This document shows, piece after piece, positions 11,341 through 24,336 of a DNA stretch of 64,000 nucleotides (positions are counted from its first letter, which is position 1; every line of letters begins with the position of its first letter). Source of the DNA: Myotis daubentonii (taxonomy: Eukaryota; Chordata; Mammalia; Chiroptera; Vespertilionidae); assembly GCF_963259705.1 (NCBI RefSeq), contig NC_081840.1, positions 148,525,549 to 148,589,548 of the forward strand, in the 5' to 3' direction. Below the pieces are notes generated by a model. It was given only the letters and a program-made list of their open reading frames with translations, made no database searches and was not told the DNA's origin. The translations under genes were made by a program, and so were the position numbers.

Positions 11341-13194
11341 ATGCTGAAACTCTCTAATATGCTACTATTATAGATACTTGATAACATTATGGAGCACCTA
11401 TTATATTATGTTCACTTTAGAGATGTCATCTAGTTAATACTGCCCAGTCTGCACTTGTATTTGATACTTGAGCCTTAGAAGCATTCCATGACCTGTCCAG
11501 TGGAGGACGGGCCTTGAAGCATTCCCCCTCGCTGCCCGCAGAGGCCATGCTCGTCCCTCTGCCCCTCCAGCCTCCCACCGCTCACAGAAGGTGCTCAGGA
11601 GCCATTTGTGGGTTGTGATGCCTGAAAGAGCTAGATTGGAGTTTATGCCATGTTACCGCTTATCTAAGTCTTTGTTCCTACCGGAATATGAAGAATGGGA
11701 AGACCATTACAAAAATAAGAAATACTCAGATTAGCAATCAAGGTAACCAAAATTTAAAGAAAAGTAGTAAAGAAATGTCTACACCAAATTGATTAGTCAA
11801 AGCCAGTCGCCAAGTTTGTTAATTTGAATGGATGGAAAATGTTCCAAAACATTTTCTTAATGTAGTTTACTTTTCTTTCTTTTTTTATAGGAGAAAAATC
11901 ATTTTATTTTCTAGTTGTTTTTTTACTTTTTTCCATCACCATGTATCCCCTCTATATTTCCTGGTTTTTATTTGGCATATTTCTGATGGCTCAGAAATCA
12001 TTTCCTTCCTTAACCATTGTCTGAGAACTATTTCCTAGGCATTAAAAGTATATCAGTGGAAAAAGTAAACTTGTAATGTGGAAAAAATGTTTTCTCAAGA
12101 CAATTTAAAGACATTGAGGTGCTTTTTTTGTTAAAAAAAATGTAATTGTAAGCTGTCTTCTTAGAGAAGCAAATTCTAGAGATCCAAGACATATTTCCTG
12201 TGCTCTAAGGATAGAACTCCGTCTTCAACTCTGTTTTTCCTTCTAAATGACCTGCTGTTTCAGTGAAGGGGACTCACTTTTTTTTGCACTTCATTTTCCT
12301 AAAGATGAGATGCCGAATATTACAAATGTTAGATAATGACTAGGATTAACAGAAATCCTACACCCCAAGTCTTAAGCTCTATGGAGTAGGAAAAACAATT
12401 TTAAATTACATTTTGCTGATACCTTCATAAAAGTGTGAAATAATTTAGTTTTCCTGGGTTTTACAGAAAACACTTTAAAATGCCACAAAGATGTATAACA
12501 AGACATAAAACTGCAAATATTAACTGTCTATTTCCTTGAAATATAATTTAAATGTGGTGACTAGGACAAGAAAATGTCACATTCCTTTCTCTTGCTAAGG
12601 AAATTGCAAATTTCCTTTGCAAAAATAAAATATATGCAGTCTTCATAAGCATATATGTGACAGTTTTAAAGTTGTCTTGTTTGAGGTTAAAGGTTCCTAT
12701 AAATTTTCATGATTGTCTCCAAGTTGAAAAAAGAAAAGAAGAAAAAGGGAGACACTAACCTCAGGTACGAGTTTGTTTTCTCTCCAACGTTAAAAACAGT
12801 GTTTGTGCTATACCCACATACTGAACTTTCTAAATAGCCTGAGTTATGTAATTTTCAAATCCATCTTCGAATGAATACACTTTTGAGTTTTTATTTGTTT
12901 CTTTCCTTGATCTGCCATGTTGTAGATGGAAAGGTAATCCTCTCTTTGCCAGGGTTTGTAAAACAAATGGATATGCATGGTACTAAATGGCATGGGCAGT
13001 CCATTACTGATAAGCGTGCAGTGTTTAGTTGGAGGATTTCAAGGCACTATGAGCCTTGGCTGAGAGCATTAATTTCACTTGGGAACTGAGTAATTCTGGA
13101 AACAGAGGGCCTCTTTTCAAATACAGATCCATCAAATTTCCAGAATTTCACCAACGTGAAATGAAGGAAAAGATGAATAGTTACATCACTGTCA

Positions 13195-13370
13195 TAAGGG
13201 CTTTATGCCTATTTACTCATTTAATCCTCACACTGACCTTATTAGGTAGGTATTGCTATTGTCTCTTTTTTGCAGATGAGGAAACTGAGGCCAGAGAATA
13301 AAAAGTTTTGGCCAAAATTCACACGGTCTCTAAGTGGCAGACTCGTGCTCTCAGCCACTCAGTGGATTTT
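13195..13370 (-). repeat. MIR SINE fragment
   Basis: The reverse of the MIR 3' half is clear: catttaatcctcacactgacc, aggtaggtattgctattgtc and gcagatgaggaaactgaggc. The upstream part covering acacggtctctaagtggcag corresponds to the MIR middle. Confidence 0.8.
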
Positions 13371-14285
13371 AAGCTGTGATAGTTTATATCTTATTAGAGA
13401 AGAAAAGATGAATTGGAGAAGGTCACGTGGTGGTTTATTCTGTCTGTAAGAACTGGGTTCCTTGTGATTTCAGAATTCAATCCAGAGTGCATAGATGTAA
13501 AATCTTCTGGGAAGAGAAAGTGACGGATCACAAAATTTCAGAGCCAGTCCAAAACCTCTAAGGGGAACAGGCAAGTCCCTAGCTCAGCTCGCTGGCTCCA
13601 ATGCACTGGCCCAACTAGTGGCTTTGCCTGCCATCGAGGCTTTCCTGGTCTCTGTAGAGGTTCCAGATTGACGAACCAGTCAGGACTACTGGGGAGAACT
13701 GAATCCAGACCTAGCTGTGGGATACAGCTACATGTTTTTTGCAACTAGTAAGCATGTTGCAGGGATAAAAGTACACATGTACATAGATATGTCTCTGTAG
13801 AGTTGTGAGTGGTTTTTTTTAACTTTATTTCTGCCCCCCTCATTATGAGCAGTTCAATAAAGTCTATTTTACTCCTAGTTTTGCTTATCAGTAAAAAGAG
13901 CTAGCTTCTGGATTCAGATTTCAATAGGTTCCCACTGTAAGAATAAACTCTGTTCATGAAAAACAATACATATTGCTTTGGCCATGACAAGAATAGAGTG
14001 CATTTATTGGTCACAATTTGTGTTAAACATAGACGTTTCCATATATATTTATGAGAAAGGTACAGCTCTTACATAAATTATCAAAATAAAATGGAATAAT
14101 TTCCAAGAGTTTCTATTTAATACACCTTTGAAAATTAAACTAATTTGACCACTGGCACATTATTTTTTATATTTCAAAAGTATTTGTAGAGTTTTTATAA
14201 GCACATAAACTTATTACTAACATTACTGATTAGAATAATTTTGCAATTTTAGTCATCTCCAAATGATCAAAAATATAGCACTCAC

Positions 14286-14330
14286 CTTTTGCCCATTCAT
14301 CCCTGGAATCCCATGTGCTCCAACAGAACC
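14286..14330 (-). CDS. COL25A1: collagen XXV alpha-1, 45-bp exon (COL2 domain)
   Basis: On the minus strand a TCTCCTTAG acceptor precedes 15 codons reading GSVGAHGIPGMNGQK, and the donor is AAG|GTGAG. The five perfect Gly-X-Y triplets in phase 0 are a typical collagen exon. Human COL25A1, from memory, has GSIGAPGIPGMNGQK at this place, so two residues differ: Ile to Val and Pro to His. The Pro to His change falls in a Y position, where proline would normally be hydroxylated. Collagen XXV is a neuron-expressed type II transmembrane collagen whose shed ectodomain (CLAC) binds amyloid fibrils and which is needed for motor innervation. This is the most downstream exon found in the window. Confidence 0.92.
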
Positions 14331-16311
14331 CTAAGGAGACACATGATTAAATTAAATTGATATCACAATCACAAAATACTTCAATTCTAAATTTATATTG
14401 TGTTAGTTACGTCAGCCATAGCTTTACCTTGCCAAAACGTATCTGGGAGGCTATGTTTTTTGGTTCTTTCCCTCGGTGTTTAAACATACAACAAGGTACG
14501 CAGACTCATCAGCTTTTGCAAAAACTACTGAGTTAAATTTAGCTGTTTCTCAATACCCACCAAACTGCAGTAAGATTTTAAAGAAAGTCACATCATAAAT
14601 TGAGATCCACAGTGGTCACAAGGCCACATGACTCTAAGTTTGGGTGCTTTTAGGAAATAAACAGGCATAGTTCCATCTGGAAAATGCCTAGCAGTAGCAG
14701 CAACTCTTGAATTTTATGAATTTAAATACCATAAAACAAAAGGTAATTAAAATAACAACCACTTGTTGCACAATTAGTCAAATAAGGGACCCGTGTTGTA
14801 AAACTCAAATTTATTGTATTTGCAACATTTCCCCCCAGACTTTCAGGGAGCACATTGAGCCACGTGAGTGTGAATATGTCTTGCAAAGCAGACTAGGAAA
14901 AACGTTGCAAATGTTAAACACTGACTAGGAACAACACGACTTCCGTACATAAAATATTAAGTGAGCGCGCCTGCGCGCAGGCTCTCAAACATGTGTGTGT
15001 GCATGTGCTTTGGGGTGAATACCAATGACTGGACATAGGTGGGGTGAACTGAGAATAAGCAAGCTGTCACCTGAGGAAAATCTATGACACTGAACTGGAT
15101 ATGGTAACATTAACAAATGTTTTCAAATAGTGATGTCATTTCCTTCCATACACCTCCCTTTTAGGCTCTGGAGAAACCATTTTTAAAGAAAATGTGCTTA
15201 TTCTTTGCCTCGCACTAGAAAACAGCTTTTTCTTAGTCTATGTATGCTATTAAGTTTCTTAATCATAGTGGAAGAAGTTAAAAAAAATAGTAATTATAAA
15301 CCTAAAATTGCTCTATAAATAAGTCGATTAAAAATACAGTCATTATAAACAAAACACATTGAGAGGGCAAGTTCCTTAGTGCTTCCATGGCTCTACTGAG
15401 TGGGTCATTAACGTACTTCCCGGAGCCTGAGGCAGTAATTTTAGCCTGGCTGCATGTGGATTAGGGTAGCTTTACAATTTCACACCATGCTTAATAGAGA
15501 CATTATTGCGAAGGACAGAGTGTTCCTATACACAAGTTGTCTCACAACTCATTGGCTTTTACTTGGTTTGCAGGGTTATGTTTCAACAGATGCCACATGC
15601 CCATTGCTTGGGGGATAAAAAGTCTCTATCTTTGAGGATTCCAAAGATAAAGATAATCACTTGTCCACCTGTTGTGATACAATTGTTTTCTTTAGTGTTC
15701 TACAGGTTAAATGTCCCTTTCCCCCCCTTGCGGGGTGGGAGGTGTAATGGGCAGTAGGGACTCAGTGATGCTTTGCTGGCACAGGGCCATCTACCTGTAC
15801 TGATACGTTTATTACTGCAGGATGGGTGTAATTTCAGAAATTCTAGACCCTCTCCAATGTAGAAATGACAATCAGGAAGTCACTTTTCAGATTACCCCAG
15901 CAAAGGAAGGCACCAGGGGGCCACTTGAGTACAGTTACCAAGCAACAAGTACGTCCTTTGGTCTGGTCAGTTCTGTGGTCATTTGGCAATCAGGTATTTG
16001 AGCAAGGCCATGCACTTCATTTGCAGTGTTGTATGACCCGTCACATTCTAAGATGTCACAGTTAATCAGTATTTGAATGAAAAATTCAATAACCTACAAG
16101 TTTGGCAGATAGCATAAAAAGAGTCTGCTCTGGATCTTCTATAATGGAATTGATTAGAAATCTAACGGCTCACATTCTATGATTGTATTTTTAGACTGCA
16201 CAAACCAGACCACTTTGCCGTGGCTTGCAGTAGCTAATTCCATCCACCTCTCATGCTTAGCCATTAGGCAACGGCAGACTACGTACATTCACAGTATTGT
16301 TTATACTTTAC
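14331..16311 (-). other. COL25A1: COL25A1 intron (1,981 bp)
   Basis: GT-AG intron between the 27-bp and 45-bp exons on the minus strand. I see no repeat copy that I can name. A short GC palindrome-like run (gcgcgcctgcgcgcaggc) lies near 14966. Confidence 0.8.
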
Positions 16312-16338
16312 CTTTTGTCCTGGAGGCCCCATAGGACC
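16312..16338 (-). CDS. COL25A1: collagen XXV alpha-1, 27-bp micro-exon (COL2 domain)
   Basis: The acceptor is an uninterrupted T tract followed by AG, the exon is nine codons (GPMGPPGQK, three Gly-X-Y triplets), and the donor is AAG|GTAAAG. The human protein from memory has GPLGPPGQK here, immediately before the GSIGAPG exon, so order and identity both agree. At 27 bp this is a true micro-exon, too short to be found by open-frame length. Confidence 0.92.
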
Positions 16339-17654
16339 CTAAAAAAAAAAAATCAATTCAATTAATGTATTATAACCATTTAAACTTAAATGACCAATTA
16401 AAACTGTGCTATTCTATAAGGTTCTCTTAGCTGTGTTGAAATATGCTCATATTTTGTACATCAAGGCAAATGAAATTTTCAGTTGGAAGAATCTTGTCTC
16501 TTATTCTCTTTTGAAGAACATTAAGCACATGCAGTAAGATTCTGATGTTTTTCCTTTAAAAAAGAATCTTTGTTATCCCAGCACCTCTGTTTTTTCAAAT
16601 ACCTGCAAATCTATCACATCAGTCTCATAGAAAGCTCAGCTGTTGCTACGAGAAGCAGTTAAAATGTAATGCGTTTCCCCAGTAAATGGACACATTCTCT
16701 GACCTCCGCGTCTTCAAAACCTCAGATTTGCAAAGGACATAATCCAACAGTATTACAAATAAACATGTTTTACGCTATGATTTTTCTTAGGAAATGTGGC
16801 TAATGGACCTGAACAAACACTTGTTTACAAATGAGGGGACGACAAGGTCACTCGTGGCACCTAGAGTGTACCAGAAAAGGAACAAATGATGCTGTCAGCT
16901 GTTGCATAAACTGTGACACTAGGGAGGGAGGCGGGGGGAGAAGAAATATAATATTTAGGAAGATGAATGGAAATATTTACATACAAAATGGAAATGTGGC
17001 AGTTCTGAGATTTAGCAGTTTTTCAACTACAAAGTCTGTGTTGGGATTCTGATGGCTTTATTTGGAACAAGGCCTGGCTTTGTGATGATGGAACAGAGCA
17101 CAAAGAGAAGCAGCTATAATCCTGACCATTCATGTCTATTTCAATATTAAAGTATTAAGCAATTTTTCCAATTTTTGAAAAATACTTTTAATCTTAGTAC
17201 ATTTTAACAAAGTTATCGATAATCTACCATTTCATATAAAGAGCTCTTTATTCCATTACACTTCACTAACGGCTAGTTCGTTTTCAATGTGTTGCATTTC
17301 AGTTATTCAGCATCTTACATGCCTACTCGGAAACACTGAAGCACTAGAGTGGTCATCAGAGGAAGAACTGGTCATACATAATGGTTTTTTTTAGTAAAAG
17401 TACACAATATTTAGGAACATTTGAAGAATCTGTTCCTCAAAAATTATTTTGTAATCCTCACAGGAGGAGTAACAATTTCCTCATATAATCAGCTTCAGAT
17501 TATTGAAAGCACATGTACAATATCACCTTTATATATTATTTTCAGATTTATTCAGCCAACCAACTTCCTAATGAGCTTGTTACCTGACATATCTGTGTGG
17601 TCAGAATCCTTCCTACCCATCTCATTCCTCGTATTTAAAATTCTCCAAGTTTTA

Positions 17655-17890
17655 TTTTATTTTTAAAAATCCTAACCCGAGGACATGATTTTATTGGTTG
17701 AAAGTGAGAGCGAGAGCAAGAGAGAAACATCAATGTGAGAGAGAAACATCAATTGGTAGCCTCCCTTATGTGCTTCCACCAAGGATGAATGGAACCCATA
17801 ATCCAGGCATGTGCCCTGACCAGAAATCAAACCTGCAACCTTTTGATGTACCTAATGATGGTCTAACCAACCAAACCACCTGGACAGGGC
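17655..17890 (-). repeat. Ves-type SINE
   Basis: The minus-strand head is GCCCTGTCCAGGTGGTTTGG. The tail end on the left is aaaaatcctaacccgagg. Seventeen-base target duplications (aaattctccaagtttta and aaattctccctgtttta) flank it at 17638-17654 and 17891-17907. It is more diverged than most copies in the window. Confidence 0.85.
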
Positions 17891-19014
17891 AAATTCTCCC
17901 TGTTTTAGATTTTACAGGGAAAATAAGGCTATCAGGTATAAATTCCCTCAACACCATCTCTCTCAACAATTCAAACCCAGTGTTCCCCCTTCCATTGTCA
18001 GAAGAAGAGGCCCTCATCCTCTACAAGGCGAAAGCATCTTGGAGACACTGGAATCCATCCTTGCCTCTGCCCGTGGGGCTTTGAGAAAATCAATTACCCC
18101 TGCATCCATATCAGAGCCTCCTGCTTCCCACTAGTTCCTTCCCCTCAGCACATAAACATGTTTAATCATTTCCTCAATCGGGTAAATTGTTTGGGAAATG
18201 AATGTTAATGCTGAGTAAAGTCAGAATTTGAAAGCTATAGTTACAGATCTGAGCATGAAGAAAAGACTTGGGTTTTATCACTGTCTATGATTCCATTTTT
18301 CCAAGTGTCTCCAGGGTATGTCACTTCTTAAAATGTTGATGTTAAAAAGAAAATCATATAACAAAAAGTACATTAATTCAATGTTTAGACTGAGAATGTA
18401 TATGTTCAATTCAAAAGGGTTTGTTTCCCATTACAAACCTAACTGTGCCACTTGAAAAAATAGTGTTCACTAAAATTGAATATTTTATTATATTGATGTA
18501 TAACGCTGGGAAAAATATGTCATATAAAATTAGAGCAAATTTTAAATAAAAATTTCTTAACTAGAAACTAACGTATCTGCTATTTTCTAATTTGGTCTCT
18601 ATTAGGTAATCACATATCAGAGATTTAGAAAGATTACGTATAACTCTGAAATCCATAAAAATTATGTTAATTGTATATTTTAGCACAGTATTTAGTGAAA
18701 GCCAAAGGATTGCTATAAACAAAGTTTTTCTTCACTGTTAGGAAACTACTGCCATTTTTGCTAAGCTCTAAAAGTAAAAGCAGTTTTCAAAATATAACAT
18801 TAATTTTAAATTGTGAATACATGTCTTGTGAATTATTCATAACTATGTTGCCAAGGATAGGTTCTCAGCTACCAAAAATTTGAATTTCTCATTTGATATC
18901 ATTAGCAGGAAAAATGTTAGCAAGCCAAGGATAGTGTCATCCGTTACTAGGAGGGGACTAGGAATAAAGCAGAGTTGAATATAACACACAGACATATATT
19001 TAAGTAAGCATAAC

Positions 19015-19047
19015 CACACAACACACATAACACACATAATAACACAG
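19015..19047. repeat. imperfect (ACAC)n simple repeat
   Basis: A run of cacaca units interrupted by taa (acacaacacacataacacacataataacaca). Confidence 0.75.
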
Positions 19048-19670
19048 TTACTATTTTCCTGATCAGACTTTGCTTTTATGTTATGTGCTTTGAATATCCT
19101 TAGGTTAACAAACCCACTATATACCTGTGATATTGTGGTCACGAAATTTAAGCTTATAAATGAAGGCTTTGAGTTCAAAAATTGATTTTGAAGTTAGAGT
19201 ATGTTGCTACCAGTTAATTAAGATGTCTACATTTGATTAGTTTTTGGGTGTCTAGTACAAATATAAATATATAAAATAGTGGGCAATTGCCATAGAACCA
19301 TTCACTAATGTATCGAATCTTTCTTCTTATTTTCATCTTGCTTCAAAAGTCATTATGAATAATGACTTAGATGAAAAATGTCCTAAGTTCATTACTTACT
19401 ACTCAAACTAGTGCTTCTTTTTTATTCCTCAAATTAAAGTCAATTTTCTAGTGTTCTAAGATCTCTAAAATAATTACACTATTGTTAGCCCCATGACTTA
19501 ATAAGTTTGGATCAAATAGTTTTCCAAACCAAAGAGTTAATCTTTTCTGTCCATATTTATTAATTAATGAATTGTTCCTTCTTTAAACATTTTTTTGATG
19601 GGCACCTTTATGTTTGCATATATTTTGTATACAACCAGTTAAAATAAGACTAATCTGGTCTCTTTTATTT

Positions 19671-19960
19671 ATTTTTTTTAAAATTCTCACCCAAGGAGTG
19701 AGGATATTTTTTCCATTGCCTTTTAGAGAGAGAGAGTAGAAGGGAGGGGAGAGGAAGAGGAGGAGGAGGAGGGGGAAGGGAAGTGGAGGAGGAGGAGGAG
19801 GAGGAGGAGAAGGAAGAGAGAAACATTGATAGAAGAGACACATCCATTGGCTGCATCCAGTATGCGCCCTGACCTGGGGCAAGGATCAGACCTGCACCCA
19901 GGAATGGAACTTGCGACCCTCTGTTGTGCTGACACTCTAACCACTGAGTCACGCCGCTCA
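19671..19960 (-). repeat. Ves-type SINE with expanded purine tract
   Basis: The minus-strand head starts CTGAGCGGCGTGACTCAGTGG. Flanking duplications ggtctcttttattt lie at 19657-19670 and 19961-19974. Between head and tail the usual short ag-rich stretch has grown to about 80 bases of GGA/GAGG repeats (19735-19812), making this copy about 80 bp longer than its relatives. Confidence 0.87.
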
Positions 19961-20479
19961 GGTCTCTTTTATTTTTTAAGATAACTTCTTTGTATATGTC
20001 TCGAGATTAAAAACTGTGTAACATATGGAATCTCAACATATTAAGCTATATATATTTTTAAGTTAACTCCGAAAGTGTTAAAATATAATTTGAACCTTAA
20101 AATATGCTCATTTCAATATAGGTTCTGGGTGTTGTAAAATACATCAAGCTTTTTCATTGAAAGATTCTACATAATGGCCATACCTTTGCTCAAATGATAA
20201 AAACAAATGAGCCATTGAAAGTTTCACTTGTCTACAGGTGAACTTTTATACCAAAGTTTTCACAATCTTTCAGAAAAGACCATCGGGAGCTATGCCAAGT
20301 TAAAACTTATATAAAAAAAAAAAACTAACAAATTTACACAGTGCACTTGATTTTCTTTCCTGTTTACCCCACCCCTGCTAGTTTCCCTTTCTAAAGATTA
20401 TATAAAATATTAGGTAGAATATGGTCAGCACATAAGTTAAAGAAATATGATAGGCCCCGTTTAGCGATTGTCTTTACCG

Positions 20480-20990
20480 CAAGTGTGCTGCTCAGGCCTG
20501 AGTAATGCTTTACTCCTGTGCTCCAAGTCCAACAGATACTTACTCAGGGATCTATTTCTGGTCCACCCTTCTTCTTCAGCAGCATTGCTAAGCTCTTGTT
20601 CAAACCCTTTTCTCTGTCACATAGCGAATGTGACATCCGCCCAGGGGCCTCTCTGCCTTCAGTCTCCTTCCATCCTTCCTGCACAGCGCTGCCTGAGTGA
20701 GCTTTCTAAGAGGCTGATGCATCCATATCCTTCCTCTGCGGAAAAAACCCTTCAGTGTCTTTCCAGAGCTTTTGAGAGAAGTCCAAGCTTTCGTAATAGC
20801 TGTAGTTCAACACATAAGCCACGCTTTCACATCTCTACACCTCTGGCGGTTGGTTTCTGTAATGGGCTTTTTATATCTCTGGTCCTCTCTTCCACCCTTC
20901 CCATAATGCAGAGCTCAGTGTCTCCCCCTTGGGGTGAGGTTCCCTGCTTTTGTTCTTCAAAGCACCCCATGGTAGGACTTGGTTTATAGA
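20480..20990 (-). repeat. L2-like ancient LINE fragment
   Basis: Phrases such as ctgccttcagtctccttcca, agagtga-gctttctaa, aaaacccttcagtgtctttcc and agtccaagctttc follow the L2-type consensus read from the C-rich strand. The 173-codon plus-strand open frame is therefore repeat sequence and not a gene. The family name is from memory and the exact subfamily is open. Confidence 0.55.
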
Positions 20991-21035
20991 ATTTACCAAC
21001 AGGATTGTAATTGAGTGGTTATTTCTTTCTTGACT

Positions 21036-21560
21036 TTAAATGTGTTTACCATGCTCAGTAGCTGGCACATAGTAAATGCTCAGTGAATCATTTTGAGTTC
21101 CTTCATTAATTCCTCTCCTTCACGGTGTTTGAATGACCACTGAGTGTCAGGCAATGTTCTAGGCACTGGGGATACAGCAGTGAACAAACTAAACAAAAAA
21201 TGCATACCCCCCTGGACTGCATATCTAGTAAACAGAGAAAGACAGTAAACAAATAAAATATGAAGCTGTGTGGGGTGGTGAGTGCTAAAGCAATAAGAAG
21301 GTTGGGGTGGGAGATGTAGATGTGGTGGCATTTAAACTGGGGAGTCAGCGAAGGTCTTAGTGATAAAGTGACTGCTGGATGGGGCTCTGAAAGAGACGAG
21401 GCAGGAACTAAGCATACAGAAGGTGAAGAATGTCTCAGGCAAGGAAACAGCAAGAACAAAGGCCAAGAGGTGGGCACCTGCGAAGAGTGTTCAAAGAACA
21501 CCAAGGCTACAGGTGGGAGTAAGAGACGGGGATATGGGTGGGGAAGAGAGATCCTATTTG
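21036..21560 (+). repeat. ancient mammalian LINE-type fossil
   Basis: The stretch includes caatgttctaggcactgggg, atacagcagtgaacaaac, a gacagtaaacaaataaa segment, and aggaaacagcaagaacaaaggcc, in the order seen in an old mammal-wide LINE family (L2-type by my recollection). A second copy of the same family is at 43376-44060. Open frames here have no protein support. Confidence 0.55.
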
Positions 21561-23079
21561 CATGGCCTTTTAGGTGCTTCTAAGCACAATGGTGTTTCCT
21601 TTGAGTGTCATGAAATTATAAAAATGAGTAAGTGAATGCATAAAGTAAATCAAGTTGTTTTTTTTTTTTCTCACCCTTGTGTTCACCAGAGTCATTCTAA
21701 CCCTCTGGGCCTATTCTAATAGCCTCTAGATCCCCTCCAAGTGCAAGAGTGGGTGGAGGAATTCAGTTCATGGCCTCTATAATAAAACAGCAAAGCAAAA
21801 ATCATCCCAGTTACACGATCTCATTAACACTCAGAGTGCTGTGCATGTGGATGTAGGTCTAGGGTCTCTAACCTACGTCAGACAGAGTAAGCTTTCTAAA
21901 AGGCTGATGCATTCATATCCTTCCTCTGCTGAAAAACCCATCACACAAACAGTAAGTAGTAGTATCAACTCAAGTTCATCTTCAGAGCATGCAGTTAAGA
22001 AATGAATGTTTCTATAACTATTCTGCATTCGCTACAGTTTCCAGTTCATAAAAATGAAAAAAAAATTAATTAAAAAAGCTTTCTGTTGGATAGATCATGG
22101 AATAGGAAAAATTAATGAATTTTTTTCTGACAAAACTGATGCTAGCACAAATTTGATTGAGGTATTAATTACTTAAACAGGATGCAGACTTTCTAAATGA
22201 TGTGCCTTAGGATGCCTCCGGGGAGGTGTTTGAAGGCAAGCTCGGGCTGCCTGCTATTAGGAAATGATGTTCTGCGTGAGCAGGGGCGGACACGGTTCCT
22301 GTTCTGTCCCTGATGGCTAGCAGTAAAATGTGAAGCTCTGAAAGCTGCTGGTCATTTCTAGATACAAGAAATATACAACCAGCTCCTGTCATAAAAAACG
22401 CAGAGAAGAAAAAAGAAGTGGTCCCTCTGTGAAGGGAAGATAAAAGCCCCAAACTATGAAGCCATTTAAAATTATTTCCTTTTTTTGAGGTAAGAGTTTT
22501 TCCATTATTTAATAAAGTAAAGAAAATTATTTTTAAAGTCTGATTCCATAGGAAAGAATGATAACACATATAATCTAACTTACGGAGTCATAAAATATTA
22601 GTATTGGACTTACTCAAGGGTTTGATGAAACGGACTTTAATGACAACTTCTGAAAGATATTAACCTGATCAAATGCATCAGAAAATCTATAAAAATGATT
22701 TATAAAGAATAAGAGGGAATTAGAACTAAATAAAGGAAATTTGTCTTAAGGAGGATTCACTTCAGATGTACTTATATAAAATCATACGTTCTACTTGGAT
22801 GATTGATGAGGGAAGGTCATGAAACATAAACTCTAGCCACTATTATATGTATGTCTGGAGTATAATTCTAGCGATGTTTTACAAGATTCAGATTTCATAG
22901 CTTAAGTGTGTGGAAGTGCCAAACCAGCAACTACTGGGAAATGTTTAGAATATGAGAGAGTGTGCTGAAATGTTTTCAGGGTAAAAAGCCAATGATTTAG
23001 TTGAACTGGGTATGAAGAAACTCAGCATAAACAATGAAAGGGCAGGACAGTGCTAAGATGGGAGAGCCTCCTCTCTTGT

Positions 23080-23400
23080 TTCAAGTCTTTCATGGACTGC
23101 CTCCCGTCACACTTAATATCTGTATTTTCCCAAGCACTCTATTAGTCTTCACGAGACATTCTTAATCATTCTTCTAGGCTCTGCAGTCATAACTCACTTC
23201 CTCGGTGAGCCTTCTCCAATGCACCCAGATGGGGCTTGTTTCTACCCAAGTCTCGCTAGCACGTTAACTGGCTGTATTTGAATGTATGTACATATTTATA
23301 AAATGTGCTTGACCAGGCAGCAGATTCTTCAGGCCATCTACTTTAGATCCTTGACACCTAGATCAGTGCCTAACAAACAAAATTACTGAATAAATTGAAA
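23080..23400 (+). repeat. L2 LINE 3' end
   Basis: The order tcactt-cctcggtgagccttc, ggccatctactttagatcc, ttgacacctagatcagtgcctaacaa and actgaataaattgaa matches the diverged 3' end of L2, including its final tgaataaa motif. Confidence 0.65.
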
Positions 23401-24336
23401 CAGTGAATCAATGAATATAAAAAGTATTAAATTTCATTTACCGCATCTCCCCCATTGTTTTACTGTGCAAACTATCATGCCCATCCCCCTGGAAAGAGTT
23501 CCTATTTGGAGGCAGTTGTTTCTGTTTAAGTATCTGGGATTTTTGTTTCAATAATATAACTCCACAATTTCTATTACTTGGAGAAGTTTCTTTAATGCAG
23601 ATCTAATTTAGATCACATCAATAAGATGGCATGCCATTATATTAATTCATAAATATTTGATGAAAAAATTTCAAGTTGGGTAACTATTTTTTAAGTAAAT
23701 TATTTATGATGTATCTATTTCACATGCTGACTTTTGGGGGGAAATATTAAATCAGGATGACTCATTTATTGTGGTGACCTTTGTAAGGGAGGTTTCTTAA
23801 AGCTCAGGAAATTAAAGAAGTAATACATTTTTTCTCAACACTTGATAAAAACCAAGACTAAACATTGAGCATTACCCACCACCAGCAGATTAAAGAAAGA
23901 TCTAGGTATTTGAAAATCTATGTTCTGATTTGGTCCCCAAAGAGAGACTCTATTGCCTCTCACCAGATATTTTGGGCTGAAAATAGTTCACTCCATCCTT
24001 TCTAAATATTCAAAAAATTGTTTCTCATTGCTAAACCCAAAATGGAAATGACCCGGAAAGTAAGAAAAATTAGCAAGCTTCCTCTGCCCTCTGTGATTAA
24101 GCATTCTTCCCTAGTGAACCATAACGGAAACACATTTATGATTCACAAAGGCCTATCACCCTACACTACACTCAGTAAAAAATGTTCCTATTCAGTTATG
24201 TATAAACGCTTTTCCTATTTTAAGTCAACAATGCTGAGAAATACCAGCTACTAAAATTTAAATATCCCATGATCAGCAGAAGAAGGACTTCAATTTAGGA
24301 GTATAAAACAGACTCTGGTCTGTTTTCTATCTAGAC

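Larger units (their letters stand above)
1..14285 (-). other. COL25A1: COL25A1 intron downstream of the 45-bp exon (partial)
   Basis: I found no further collagen exon here. The next expected triplets (GEPGLPG... in the human protein as I remember it) were looked for on the minus strand and not seen, so that exon probably lies left of the window. The stretch holds a hAT element, Ves SINEs, a Helitron, a U2 fragment, MIR pieces and a short L1 insertion, all listed separately. Between about 8.2 and 14.3 kb it is mostly AT-rich unique-looking DNA, apart from one microsatellite, one SINE and one MIR. The open frames in it look like chance frames. Confidence 0.6.

Noticed and set aside
13641..13665. 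Possible further collagen exon on the minus strand (ttcctggtctctgtagaggttcc)
   Set aside because: No run of Gly-X-Y triplets with an acceptor and donor in phase can be read from it.
20468..20989. 173-codon plus-strand open frame
   Set aside because: It overlaps an L2-like repeat in the antisense direction and has no recognised domain.
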